From the NCBI RefSeq assembly GCF_030704535.1, contig NC_081823.1, positions 9,141,001 through 9,205,000 on the forward strand: 64,000 nt of DNA. The letters are read 5' to 3'. This document shows, piece by piece, positions 10,561-23,090 of the stretch. The notes beneath the pieces are model-generated. The model did not search any database and was not told the DNA's origin. It saw only the letters and a list, made by a program, of their open reading frames with translations. The stretch's first letter is position 1. Each line of letters opens with the position of its first letter. Source of the DNA: Vitis vinifera. Taxonomy: Eukaryota > Streptophyta > Magnoliopsida > Vitales > Vitaceae. A program made the translations under genes and the position numbers.

Positions 10561-13430
10561 TATCAACAATTCAATTAATGGAGGTTTTTTTTTTGTTTTT
10601 TTTTTTTTTAATATAAGCCCAATAACTTTCCATGATTTCATGTGTTTTATTGGGTCAACTGCAGAGAAAGTGAAAGCAGCACCATGACCATCAATTTCCT
10701 TGACTCATTCATTTGCTTTCCCACCCTACCATAGTTTTCACATGATGAAATTATATTTTTAGTCAAGTTTATAAAGTTCCACCCAAGAAAATGTGGCACG
10801 TAAATTAAATACAATATTTTTCTCATTTTTTTTTTTTTATAAATTATATTTGTCTTTCACATGTTCTAAAGAATAGACCTTCTCGTGAATTTTACTATCA
10901 AATACCGATTGAATATCAAAGAAAATAAAATATAATTAAAATTAATTATATTTTTTTATTTTAAAATTATTTTATCTTAGTAAGACTTTTATTTATTTAT
11001 TTATTAATTATTTAATTTAAGTTTTCTATGGTCAGACTTGGACTTCCGCCCAAAAAAACCTCCGCGGCCCTTTGTGGACTCTTTGGATGTGATGTCAAGC
11101 GAAGAAAGTTGGGCGAGGGCCAATTATCATGTGTTGCTTACGCCTTCGGAAGACAATGGTCCCACCCAATCAGCGTAACCATCTAGCCACTAAAATTTGA
11201 GCTTTTCATATTTTCTGACATTACACAAATTTGATTGGCTAGGATCATTTATCTTCAGTGGTCTAGAGACCACCTGAACTGCTCTGCTGACTGTGCTTCT
11301 CGTGAGCCGTCTCCATCCAATTAGATAATGCCACGCGTCCACTCGGTGTCCAATTTGAATCGTCGTCGTTTAGTTGCCTAGGTGGCCGTCAGACATTGGA
11401 TTTATAACTCATACAGTTATACCCTCCATTGATTTTGGATGGTCGATAGCTGTCAGCCATCAGTCTCTTACTAACGCCCTCGGAAGACGCATAAATTAAC
11501 AGCAATGCCACTGAAACTCGGCTTTATTGATTATTCTATACTAATTTTATTGTTTTGTGTCTGAATTAGGTGTACTTAGCCATCGCTATTTCTAAAAATA
11601 GAAAATAAATACTTTTTTTTAATTACAAAAACAAAAGACCGTTAGGCTAGGTTCAGTTTCCAAAAAAATTGAGAAAAAATATGAAAAAAAATAAAATAAA
11701 GAAAAAAATAGAAAGAAATAAAAAATAAAATAAAATAAAAGTATAAGTTTAAATTTATTAAATTATTTTTATAAGTTTTTTTAAACTCATTTTACTTATT
11801 TCTCTTTGTTATTACAAGATTAAATAATTTAAAAATATATAAATTTTAAATTAATTTTAATTATATTTTATTTTCTTTTATATTTTTTATACTAAAAACA
11901 AATATGAGAAAACTATTTTAGGAAACCAATATTAGCCTTATATTTTAGGAAGAAATCAAGAATATATATATATTAAAAAAAATGATTTTTTCATAATATA
12001 TTTGATTATTAAAAATATAAAAAATCAAACATTATTAGAATTAGTTTGAAAATTATACACCATCAAATTATTTAATCATTAAAATAAGAAAAATGAGTTT
12101 GATGTAATATTTAAAATTTATTTATTTATTTTTAAATATATTTTTTTCTCTTTTTTTTTTTCTCAAACCTTTAATAAAATTGGATGAAGATAAAACCAAT
12201 TTATAAAAGTTGGGTTCCTTCTTCTATATTCTTTTTCAAATTATTGAATAAAAACCCACTTTCTCCCTAAAAAGAAATTGGTATGAAAATTTGTAATATA
12301 TATTAATGAGAATATAATTTTAGTTGCAAATCTAAAATTATATTCTCATTAATATATATTCTTTTTAATGGCTAAAATAAATCTAATTGTATGAGGGTTA
12401 TAGTTGCAAATCTTTCTCTTAAATAATTATAAATTATAAATTAAGAGTATTTAATAATTATTCTCAATTGGGAAATCAATTAATAAGACCATAAAGTTAG
12501 GTTTTCAATTAATTTGCGATAATGAATGACTAGTTTATTGTTAGTCTTGGAGTTGGGTGGATGTCAAAGTCGGACTAGCCTAACCTAATCCAGCCAAATA
12601 CAAGACAAAGTTTCTTGGGGTTGGAATTGCCAAAGACTACTAAACCATCCAATAAAACAAAATAAAAATGAAAGAGAGTTCTCTTTCTCACTTTCTTTAC
12701 TTTTCTCTAGAAAAAGAAATATCAAGAGAATTTGGGTGCAAAAAAGGTGAATGGCTTTTGTGTTATGAAACACTGTGGTTTTCGATTTTAGCGAGGTTTC
12801 ATGTGCGATTTAGGCAAAGAATTAAATGGAATTGAACGGTTAAATAACTAAGTTTTGGGTTTTTAGCATTTCAAAAAGGAAGTCGAAACTTTTCCTAGAG
12901 TTGGAGATGAAAATGAGTTTTTATTTTTATTTTTGTGATTCTTTAAAATAGGAAAAATGAAAATGACATAAATTTTTACATATTTTACAACCAAAAGATG
13001 TAAACAAAATAAAGAAATGTTAATTTTTTTTTTCTTATGATAAAAATATAGGTCGAAAAAGAAACAAGATTTTATTTTCTTAAAATACCCATTTAGTTGA
13101 AAAGAAAAAAAAATTCACTTCTAAAATTTAATTTTTATTCATTAAATGAATTTTAAAAATTATTTTTGCTTCTAAATTTTAATTTTTATTCATTAATGGA
13201 ATTTTAAGCTTAAGTTAAAAAAATAATTATATTCAACTTCAACAATTAAAAACATTAAGATGGATTTTAAAATCTCAATTTCATACATCATATTCTTTTT
13301 GCATTCATTTAAAAATAAATAATTTCTTATAAAAATAAGAAAATGAAGGGAAGACCAAAATTAAAATTCATAATGGCAATTCCGCAATTTTTCTTAAGTT
13401 GGAGCCCACACTCGTAAAAGGCAAGATATT
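10561..13430. other. Intergenic region upstream of FPS with a less AT-rich patch
   Basis: Mostly AT-rich. A distinctly higher-GC patch covers about 11037-11500. It has two copies of a TTACGCCTTCGGAAGAC-like motif (near 11140 and 11472). No protein or RNA was recognised. A perfect hairpin within the region is listed separately. Confidence 0.45.
12295..12360. repeat. Perfect 29-bp inverted repeat with 8-nt loop
   Basis: Arm 12295-12323 is the exact reverse complement of arm 12332-12360; the loop is 12324-12331. Arms begin AATATATATTAATGAG. A mismatch-free stem this long is either a very young foldback or MITE-type element, or is kept as a structure. No flanking duplication is evident. Confidence 0.9.
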
Positions 13431-13451
13431 CACGTGAGCTGATCCCACGTG
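13431..13451. promoter_or_regulatory. Paired G-boxes upstream of FPS
   Basis: Two CACGTG palindromes lie at 13431-13436 and 13446-13451, about 150 bp upstream of the TATA box. G-boxes bind bZIP and bHLH factors (HY5, PIF, ABF types). Their pairing and promoter position suggest light- or ABA-responsive control of FPS; this role is inferred. Confidence 0.6.
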
Positions 13452-13596
13452 CATCACAGAAAACAAGGGAACGCATATTGCGGTGGTCCTAATCGAAACG
13501 AGGGTGCTCCCAAAACGTCGCCGTTTAAATCCCTACTCCTGAAAAAAAAAATACAGATTACAGCATATTTCATTCTCACCATATTCTTCTTCTCCC

Positions 13597-13604
13597 TATA
13601 AAAA
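13597..13604 (+). promoter_or_regulatory. TATA box of FPS
   Basis: TATAAAAA sits 94 bp upstream of the FPS start codon and is followed by a CT-rich leader (about 13620-13640), a usual plant core promoter arrangement. Transcription probably starts near 13628. Confidence 0.75.
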
Positions 13605-13690
13605 GAGGGAAACCAGAGACTCGCTTTCTCTCTCTCTCACGCTCATAGTTCTTTCTTTCTCTGCAAATCCATTTCTTTCTGTGTCTGGAA

Positions 13691-16600
13691 ATGAGCGAGA
13701 CGAAGTCCAAATTCTTGGAGGTGTACTCCGTTTTGAAGTCGGAGCTTCTCAATGACCCCGCTTTTGAGTTCACTGACGATTCTCGCCAATGGGTCGAGCG
13801 TGTAATTACAAATCTCCCTCTCTTTCTGTTTTAATTTGTTTCTTTTTTCCTCTGGGTTTTTTTTTTCTTCTGTGGATGTGCAAATGGGTTTCTACTGTTG
13901 TAATTGTTTTTTGAATTTGATATGGTAATTTATGTCGTGCCCATTGTGATTGACCTTGGTGACTAGGATATCATTCGTTTGATCGTGAAGGTGGAGCTTG
14001 GTGAGATTCAAAATCTGGGGGTGCTTTGTTTGGGAAAAAATAGTTGTTGTTTTGTAGCCTCGTTTTTTGGATTTAGTGTTAACCTTTTGAGTTTTTATGG
14101 TATGTTGAATTTTATAAGGTAATTTTAGTCCGTTATGATTTGATTCATGTCTGATATGGGTGATCTTGATGATTGAAATAACTTTCATTTGACCGTGAAG
14201 GTGAAGGTTGGCTGGATTCCAAATCCGAGGATGCCTTTTGAAAATGAGTTGGAAGTTTTGTGGCTTCCTTTTTGGATTTGAGTATAATTTTCTTTTGTTG
14301 TTATCACTATTACTTACTATTCTTAATGTAGTTATTACTTGATAAATCGAGCTCATGCCCCAATTCTGACCCGGAAAATTATTCCAATTCGAATTTGGCT
14401 GGGAATTGGCCAAATTTTGGAAGTTTTTGTAGAAAAAAAAAAAGAAAGTAAGCAGTTTTCATGCTTTTCTTTTTATTGATTTGATGGAGTTTGGATGCAT
14501 TGTTGGGGAATTTGGTTGAATTCAGTTATACATTGTTGAATGAATAAAAAAATTTTAAAATTTATGCTCAGCATCAAGGTGAAATTTTGGCAGTTTGAAG
14601 AAAGCAGGATTGGGGTTGAGAAGCTGATTTGTTCATCAATCCATGACAATTTCTTGTGCCTTGTGTATGGTGAAAATTAATGATCAAAGGGAGAAAGGGA
14701 GGAGGAAAATTTATTGTCAAACTACTAAGATGAGAAGTTAGATTGTACTACTATGACATTTTAGTGAAGCCCCAAAGGGAAGAGAAAAAAATTGTGATAC
14801 AAATGTTAGAAAAATCTGAGGTCTGTGAACTTGACGACACAAATAAGAATCATGCTACAAAATATTTGATTGAATCATCTGTCAATTAAATGCCCCTTTC
14901 TGAAAACGGCAAGGCACTAGTGAACCAACGTGACTCACCCATTTCGTTCTATGTCACCTTGTAATAGAAAGGGAATATATGGTTATCTGGGTTATCACAT
15001 TACGTGTATGTTTGGTCTGTTAAAGGCACAGCCATCATAAAAACAGAATACCAATCAACCAAGTCTAAGAAAACTGCACACATGGGTATGTGCATCTGTG
15101 CTTTTCTACTGTAGTTTTTATGATTCAAGTTTGTAACTTGAAATGTGGAGATTTTATGGACTTCCTTATTATCCTTGCTTTTAACCTAGAAGTTCTAATC
15201 AATGTTTGTATGCTCCTTTTGTTGCAGATGTTGGACTACAATGTACCTGGAGGTGAGAATAGAAATGTTGTGCCATTTTACATTTAAGAAATTTTCTGCT
15301 ATGATCTTCTTGAGCCAGACATCAGCTCTTGACGGGAGACTACTGATTTTCATTTCAGAGGAATTTAGTACAAATGATATCTTATATATATATCTTTTGG
15401 CAGGAAAGCTAAATCGAGGGCTCTCTGTTGTTGACAGCTACAAGTTGCTGCAAGGCAGGCAACTGACTGATGACGAAGTTTTTCTTGCATGTGTCCTGGG
15501 TTGGTGCATTGAATGGGTAGGCAACAGAATACCTCCCCTGTATTTTGTTAAGGCTGAAGCTTTTTCTCAGGTCCATAATCATACCAGTGTATCGCTTTTG
15601 TTGCATGACAATTTATGCCTTCTTTTCTATGCCACTTGCAGCTTCAAGCATATTTCCTTGTGCTTGATGATATTATGGATAACTCGCATACACGTCGAGG
15701 TCAACCTTGCTGGTTCAGGGTTCCCAAGGTGCAAGCCTATAGTGACCCTTTTTTTCTTTACAGTGCAAGCATGTTTGCAATTGCCACTTTGATAAAGTGA
15801 AGTACTAACTTTCTTAGATTTGTCTTAGGTTGGTATGATTGCTGCGAATGATGGGGTGATTCTTCGCAATCAAATCCCTAGAATTCTCAAGAACCATTTC
15901 AAAGGAAAGCCATATTATGTGGATCTTCTGGATTTGTTTAATGAGGTGAGATCTTTTTGCATAGAATATGACTGGTGAGTTCTCATGTTAATGGAGTACT
16001 AATGGTTTATCTTTACCATGTTTTAAACAGGTGGAATTTCAGACAGCCTCAGGACAGATGATAGATTTGATCACGACTATTGAAGGAGAGAAAGATCTAT
16101 CAAAGTATTCATTGCCTCTGTAAGTGAGAATTCAAATAGTGATTCTTGTTTTATTTTACTTACAATCAATTTTGATTCCATTTTTTTTTCTTGTGTTTCT
16201 TTTAATTATCAAGTGGTTGTGTTTCCATGCAGTCACCGCCGCATTGTTCAGTACAAAACTGCTTATTACTCATTTTACCTTCCAGTAAGCTAAGCTCTCT
16301 CTACTAAGAACGGTTTTGTATTCCACTTTATTGTTAAATCATGCTGATTTTTTATTTTTTTTTACTGAAGTTACTTGAGGCTATTGATTTTTTTATTTTA
16401 TTTTATTTTGTTTTTTGAAGTTGAAAACTTTTTAATTCTTCATTGAGTTTTTTATTTTTCATTTTTTTCAAATGAAAATGCTTGCACGTGAGAGAATTTT
16501 CATTTTTGTGCTTCCTAAAATGATATCAAGTTTTCTATTCTTTGTATTTGATCATTTTGCTGTTTACTAAGAAGTTTTTGTTCATAGCAGGGATCAGTGA

Positions 16601-17622
16601 ATTATTAACCTTGACTTCTATTTGCTTGCAATCTCGATACACCTAGGTTGCATGTGCATTGCTTATGGCAGGCGAAAATTTGGACAATCACACTTCTGTA
16701 AAGGACATTCTTGTTCAAATGGGAATCTATTTTCAAGTACAGGTAATTGTTATTTCTTGCAAGTACACTTAAATCATGGCAAGACAGTAGAAAAGCAAAT
16801 CACAAATGAAACTTCTGTAGCAAACTCTTATGAACTTTCAAGTTTTCATTTCTTTCATACATCTCCTTGCTATCACACAGAAGATATTTCCTTTTTTTCC
16901 TTCCTCTTGAATGATATTTTAGAGATTTCTATTTTGATATATATCTTGTAGGATGATTATCTGGATTGTTTCGGTGACCCCCAAGTGATTGGTAAGGTAA
17001 GTTTCAGGGTTACTACACTCATTTGGTTTGTGGAATGTAATTGTATTAATCATCAATATATAACCAGTTTGAGCAAAGAATATGGATCTTAGTGTTACCT
17101 TTCATGCTACCAGATCGGAACGGATATTGAAGATTTTAAGTGCTCTTGGTTGGTTGTGAAAGCACTAGAGATTTGTAATGAGGAACAGAAAAAAACCTTA
17201 TATGTAAGCTAGGAACTCATCCTCCCCCTATTCTGCTTCTTTCATTATTATCATTTACAATATTTACTTAATAATACGAGTTCTGTTACCACTCTACCAG
17301 GGAAACTATGGGAAAGCAGATCCAGCCAATGTTGCAAAAGTGAAGGCACTTTATAAAGACCTCGATCTTCAGGTTTGTTCTTCCTACCAGCTCTTTATGC
17401 TTTCCATTTACAGGAGGTGAATGTCTTATGGGCATAGTTTTTTAGCATTATGAGATACAGGGTTTGATTTATGTGTTCTGGATAACTTTGTAGGGTGTGT
17501 TTCTGGAGTATGAGAGCAAAAGTTATGAGACGTTAGTGAGCTCCATCGAAGCTCATCCAAGTAAGGCAGTACAAGCAGTGCTGAAATCGTTCTTGGGGAA
17601 GATTTACAAGAGACAGAAGTAG
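13691..17622 (+). CDS. FPS: Farnesyl diphosphate synthase
   Basis: Twelve exons: 13691-13801, 15228-15252, 15404-15516, 15642-15728, 15829-15945, 16031-16119, 16233-16284, 16647-16742, 16952-16996, 17114-17203, 17301-17372 and 17494-17622. All have GT-AG borders and join in frame to 341 aa, the normal plant length. The enzyme condenses DMAPP/GPP with IPP to farnesyl diphosphate in the cytosolic mevalonate branch, feeding sterols, sesquiterpenes, ubiquinone and protein prenylation. Both Mg-binding motifs are intact: DDIMD (residues 92-96) and DDYLD (231-235). Tyr87 and Phe88, at -5 and -4 before the first motif, are the aromatic pair that limits product to C15. No plastid transit peptide is seen. 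Exon 2 is a 25-nt micro-exon behind a 1.4-kb intron. The gene looks functional. Confidence 0.97.
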
Positions 17623-18790
17623 GGTTTTCAGCAGAAGGAAGAGGGTGGATGGAGTAAACTTCGGATTTTTCTTAATGTGACCTAGTGTTTGGATTGTCCC
17701 AGTGTCCCAGTGTCTTAGTCTCAAGAATTTACAGGCCTCTTTCAGTGTAGGGTTGTTTGCTTTGTTGTCATTTTGTTGTTGGTTGAAGGACTCATTGTTT
17801 AGGCTGATCTCAAATAGAAGAAGTGGATCTTCCTTCCACCATTTTTAATACATGATTCTGCTTCCAAATCAGGCAAAACTCTTCAAAGCTTTCAATTTTG
17901 ATACCTGAACACTAAAAAGCACTTCAGGCAAACCACCTAAAGAGTGAAAAGCGCGCTAAACTGGAAGTGCCTCTAATTAGGCTTATCTTACCTTGGACAT
18001 AAGCTTTTATTGAGATTAGAATTAAGGAGAAAAAAAAAAATCCACTTTTGGCTTGCAAATTAGCAAATGAAGTGAGTTATTAGTGAGCTTATCATTTTAG
18101 TAAATGTGGGTGCGGTTAAGTCTATTTGACAGTAACTTTAAGAAATGTTTAATCTTTTCAACATGGAAAAGTTTTACTATTCAAATATTAAAAACGTTTC
18201 CAAAAGTCATTGTCAATCACATTCTAAAATTGAGAAATCATAAATGTTTAATAACATGTTTTTTATTTTCAAAAGTCATATATATATATGTTAATTTAGT
18301 TGAGACCCCCTAAGGTTTACTGTAAATACACTAAGCCACCGATAGTTTCAAATTTTGTCAATTAACGCACTTATAAATGTATTTTATATATAAATTTTAT
18401 TTTTTAAAGAATAAAATTTAGTTTTTAGAAAATTGTTACACTTCTATCTAAAAAATAAATTTGCTAAACGAAATAAATTTATAAATTGCTAATTGATAAA
18501 ATTTGAAATCAATAGTGATGGAGTGTATTTATATCGAATCTTAGGGCTCTTGATGAAATTAACCCAATATGTTTTTATTACAAAAAGAAAATGAACATGT
18601 TTATTAAAAATACGTTTGACAATGATTTTGAGAAATATTTTTGATATTTTTAATACTTGAAAAATAAAAATTTTCAAGTATCAGAAAACAATAAACACTT
18701 TTTATAATTACGGGCGAACGCACTCTAATTATTATTTTGATTTTCTTTGTTTATAATGCCATCCGCTCATGATATGCAATTGCAAAGGGG
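17623..18790. other. FPS 3' flank with foldback-element remnants
   Basis: After the FPS 3' UTR (to about 17860) come AT-rich sequences. Two foldback-type remnants lie near 18124-18225 and 18607-18690, with ends like TTTGACAATGATTTTGAGAA. A relative occurs at 34858-34980. No gene is seen. Confidence 0.45.
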
Positions 18791-20956
18791 AACCGGAGGG
18801 TAAAAGATGGTGTTGGTTGATGCTTTAAAACGGTGCCGTTTTAGAAGCTGGACTGATCTGAGCTGCTTATTTAGGTAATTCTTGGGAGGGTATTTCTATT
18901 TTTTAAGCACTTAGGACTCTGTTTGGTGGCTGAGAAACTTAGGAAAATGTAAGAAAAATGAATAAGATTTTGAAGTTGCTTCTTCTATTTTCCTTTTGTC
19001 AGCCACCGAACCGGACCCTAGATTTTACTTTGTTTGGAATCCGAGAAAGCACAACAAACCTTCGCTTAACTCAGCTTAGTTCAACTATTTACGTTCGTTG
19101 GGGTGAGTTTTCTCACTTTAAGAATCCCAAACCACATACAACAAATCTTTGCTTCTCAGTTTTCTGAGCAACCAAACGGAGGGTTCTTTTGTCAGAACCG
19201 TAATTGCTCTTTGAAGATTTCAGAGTTTCTTCCGCAGCTGACAATTTGCGTGTTTGAGAATGGGCTTTTCTTAATTTTTCGTTTAGGCTCCGTTTGGTTT
19301 CCGAGAAACCAGAGAAAAAGAAGAGAAGAAACATTAAGACCTTATGGTTTGTATTGGTTTAACTCCCTTGAGAAAGAAAAGAATCAGCTTAAGAAGATCT
19401 CATCTTTCACAGTTTTGGCTCGAGCAATGTTGCGAGTGTTGTATCATTTGGAACTAAACAGAAAGAATCAGTTTTCCTGCCTATAAATTAATTTTCTTTT
19501 TGCATTTTCAGGTTAGAGATCGACTGATAATTCCAATCTGTGCTAATAGATTGAGAGATCTTTTGCATTTTTTGGATTCTCATTCTCACATTGTTTTCAG
19601 GGGACTTGATGCAAAATGGGAAGTCACAGGTGAGAGGGCTTTTGTAGTTAATTTAGTCACTTAATGCATTAATTTGATGTTAGTGATACTTCTTCTCTGA
19701 TCTGTCCATGTTACATAATATCTTTTGTTTGGGTGCATTTTCTGATCATGTTTTGTGGAAATAGAAAACTTATGCCTGGTTTAGGATAGCATTTGATATG
19801 CATATATATGGCTAGAAGTTAAAGGTGAAACCATAATTTCAAAAGTGCAGTTTTGGTATTATGAATGTTTAATTATGTATGAAATAACTTCTTGAATAAG
19901 CTAAAAAACCCAACCTTTCAAAAAACAACATCATCCCAACTTACAAGCTCGTGTTTAAGCTATATGCTTTTTTGTAAAATTACTGGAATATGTCTACAAG
20001 ATTTTGTTGAGCTTTAAAGAGAGTTTTGGCTTTTTAGAAGTCAATCCTAACATGGCCTTAAAAGTGAGTTGTAGCTTTTGGATTTTATGTCAACACGAGA
20101 AAGACACTATAGGAGACATTGGTGCAAAATGGTTGTGAAAGATTGAGACACATAATATAGTGTGTGATCAAAACTAAGCAAAACGAATAAATAAATAAAG
20201 TTTAGGGACTAACAAAAATTTTAGATCTGGTAGGGCAGTACGGATGTTGCATCCTGAAGTAAAGACAAGGAGATGAGTTGATAAGGAGTGGCTTGACTCT
20301 CTCCAATTTTGTAAAGTTTGGTTGATTCTATTGATGAATTATTTATTTATTTATTTATTGTTACAGTAAGCCCAAGGAGGGTTGTCATACAAATTAGGAT
20401 ATGCAAGGATGATAATAAAAAACTTACTGATTCTAATTCAGTCAATTCAAATATTTCTAATGAAATCTTTGTGCAGTTTAAATATCAGCTAATATATGTT
20501 GAATTGTAGTTACTTTTACCTTCTGTAATGTGGAAGGTTGTTTCATTAGAAACTTGTACTAATTTGGCTATAACACTCATATGGATATCATGGAAATAAA
20601 AGGAGACTGATGAATTTAATTGATAGGTTTTCTTTGTTAATGTAGTATTGTGCAAGTCCTTGTATTAGAGTGACTCTAAGTGGGGATTAGTTTAACAAAA
20701 AACAAGAGAATTAATTAAAAAGATAACAAGGGTATCACTAATTACCAAATGATGAAAGCACACACATAAATACCAAGTTTATGATTATGGAAAAAGAAAC
20801 GATCAACATAGTAACCACATGCTTAACTGAAATATGTCCTCACCACACTACATATTTATTGTTATACCGTCAACCAACCTTAAGCTTAACCTAACGGCAT
20901 CTACATATTGGAAACTGGAAATATTATTTCATGTTGATCAGCATCCTCGACAACAT
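18791..20956. other. Leader-like sequence and intergenic DNA, no gene confirmed
   Basis: 18.8-19.6 kb looks like a plant 5' leader. It has repeated GTTTGG...GAGAAA motifs in both orientations (near 18918, 19032, 19160 and 19290). An ATGGGAAGTCACAG at 19615 is followed by a good donor, GTGAGAG. No downstream exon encoding a recognisable protein was found, so no gene is called. (TTTA)n lies near 20340. The 3' UTR of the minus-strand bZIP gene probably occupies the last few hundred bases. Confidence 0.35.
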
Positions 20957-22531
20957 TTATGGCGGCTCTGAGAAGGTCCTTGATAACTTGGTAACCTGTG
21001 CTCGTTTCTTCTTTATAACAGTCAAGAGAACCTGTATACATGACATGAGTACACCTTGTTTGAAATAGGATACAAAAGAAAAGAAAATAAAATCAGAATA
21101 AAGGATCATGATGCTTTAATGAATTACCCTTATAATCCTTCTCAGAAACTCATTCTCCTTCTTCAGCTTTGCAATTTCTATTTGTTGTTGAGCATCGTAA
21201 GCCTGAATAGAAAGAGAACAAGAAATAAAATTAAGTTGCTTTGGAAAACTTTGACAAAGCCCATTTCCTCCGGGTGTGATAACTAGCTTTCTGAACAAAA
21301 ATGGCATTTGACACATCGAGTTAGTAGATCACCCATGTTACATCGAAACTTAATTACTGCAAGGGAGACAAAATTGGTAGGTTTCATAATTTTCAGTTTT
21401 AAGAGTTTGCAGCTGCGAATACTCCTTTCCACCTGTTACAATGTCATTCTAAAGTTAAAGTTCCTACCATACCCCCTTTTGGCCAAACCCATATGCTTGA
21501 ATCTCTTTGCCTACCTAACCCCACCTAGTAATCACTGCCTGAGCCTAGACCCAGACGGAGGGGGGAAGGGATTGTTAACGCACGCCTATTGGGTTTTATT
21601 GAAACAAACAAAACATCCAAATGGGTAGGCGATGCCCCCAAAGTAGAATGCAGCAACCATCCCCATTCTCTGCTATAGATTTGAATCAAGGAACCTGCAT
21701 TTGGGTGTTGCCTGATGCTTATGATAAAGGGTGGTCAGGTTGTTCACAATTTAAGAAATCTATCCAAATTTTGTACAACATGACTTTGGTAGCTATGGAA
21801 AAAACAAGCCAAAACCAGTGTTAATATAAGTTGCTTTGAAATGATGCAGAAAAGGAAAGTTTCCCTGGGAAGTGATTGAGCTCTTACCCAGCTGATTGCC
21901 AATGAACAGTGGAAAGACAACTTACTAGTTTCCTTGCTCTTGACCTGGCAGCAGATTCTCTGTTCTTTATCATTCTGCGCCTAATCTTCTCAGCAGCGGC
22001 TGTTTCTGTGGCATCAGCATCAGCTGTGTTGATGACAGTCTCTGTACTTCCATTTCCGGGACTGAACATGTTAATGAACTGATGGTAAGGGTGTGCCCCC
22101 TGAACAGCTTGTTTCTCTGCATTCACTTCATAGGGATTCACCATGCTGAAGCCATTGATGACTTGATGAGGTAGTTCCTTCTGATGCCCGTCTCCAGCCC
22201 CTCCATGTCCGACCCCAAAGCCTGCAGATCCCATTGGTTCCAAAACATTGCCAGCTCTGTGAATTGGGAACTGGCTTGATCCTGACCCATTTCCGATGGA
22301 TAGCAAAGTCTTTTCTTTGTTTCTCAGGCTCTTCATTCTCATCCAATTTTGTAGAGATTCTTGGGCGTTTTCCCAGTTTCCAGAAAGAACAAAATTTGCT
22401 GGTTGGATCATGTCTGAAACAAGAGATGATGGGGTTTGAAATTGCTGGGCTCCTTGGAGATGCGCCCCTAAAGACAAAGGGCTGAGTTGAACTGACTTCC
22501 CTTCATTGGAATTGGGGAACACAGGAAACAT
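20957..22531 (-). CDS. bZIP transcription factor, group A-related (ABI5/ABF/FD-like)
   Basis: Exons read from 22531 down: 22531-21926, 21202-21128 and 21031-20957. They join in frame to 251 aa. The basic region KIRRRMIKNRESAARSRARK (182-201) has the invariant N-x7-R (Asn190, Arg198), so it should bind ACGT-core DNA in the nucleus. The zipper follows: AYDAQQQIEIAKLKKENEFL has Leu at expected heptad sites 215, 222 and 229, but Gln208 at the first one. The protein ends RTFSEPP; Arg245-x-x-Ser248-x-Pro fits a mode-1 14-3-3 site, as in ABI5, ABF and FD tails. The N-terminal 180 aa are Gly/Ser/Gln-rich and lack the obvious group A conserved blocks. Family is sure; subgroup is moderately sure. Confidence 0.85.
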
Positions 22532-23090
22532 GGTGTCTGGTTTTTGAAGATGCAGACCGAAACTTCAATTCTGGACCTGATATCAGCTGAGAAATTGGCA
22601 ACAAAAACAAGAAATGTAATTGAATTATGATGCATGCAAGAATCTCATTGTCACATTGAAAACAAATGCAAATCCTCTAAAGAAAACAGAATTCTGATAT
22701 GAGGATGTATATCTCTTCCTAAAATTTATCAGATGAACTATGCTAGTGAATGGTTTTTTTATCTTTTCAAATTCCTTATGAATCAGCAAAACGATAACCA
22801 AGCTGTACTACCTTTGAGCTGTACTGTTACAGACCAATTTGGTGCTTCAAGGATGGACTGAATTTCCAAAAACCTTCACCTTCATTGTCAAGTTGTGTTG
22901 AGTACTGTATGAAAGCACACAGAGAGAGTATGGACCTGAGAAATATAAGGACAGAGAAGATAGACTTGAGAGATATAAGCGACACAGAAGATAGAGGAAG
23001 GGAAGAAACTTTATGCCGAGTGGCAGAGATGCTCTGAAAATCAACATGCAAGAGCTCGGCGGAAGTATCAAGGCCAATCAGTTTTACCAA
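22532..23090 (-). other. Probable 5' leader and promoter of the bZIP gene
   Basis: Read on the minus strand, a polypyrimidine-like acceptor ending TATCAG lies about 45 nt upstream of the start codon. This suggests a leader intron. Exact transcription start and donor are not resolved. Confidence 0.4.

Noticed and set aside
13892..14413. Minus-strand 173-codon open frame
   Set aside because: It lies in the first intron of FPS, has biased composition, and resembles no protein family.
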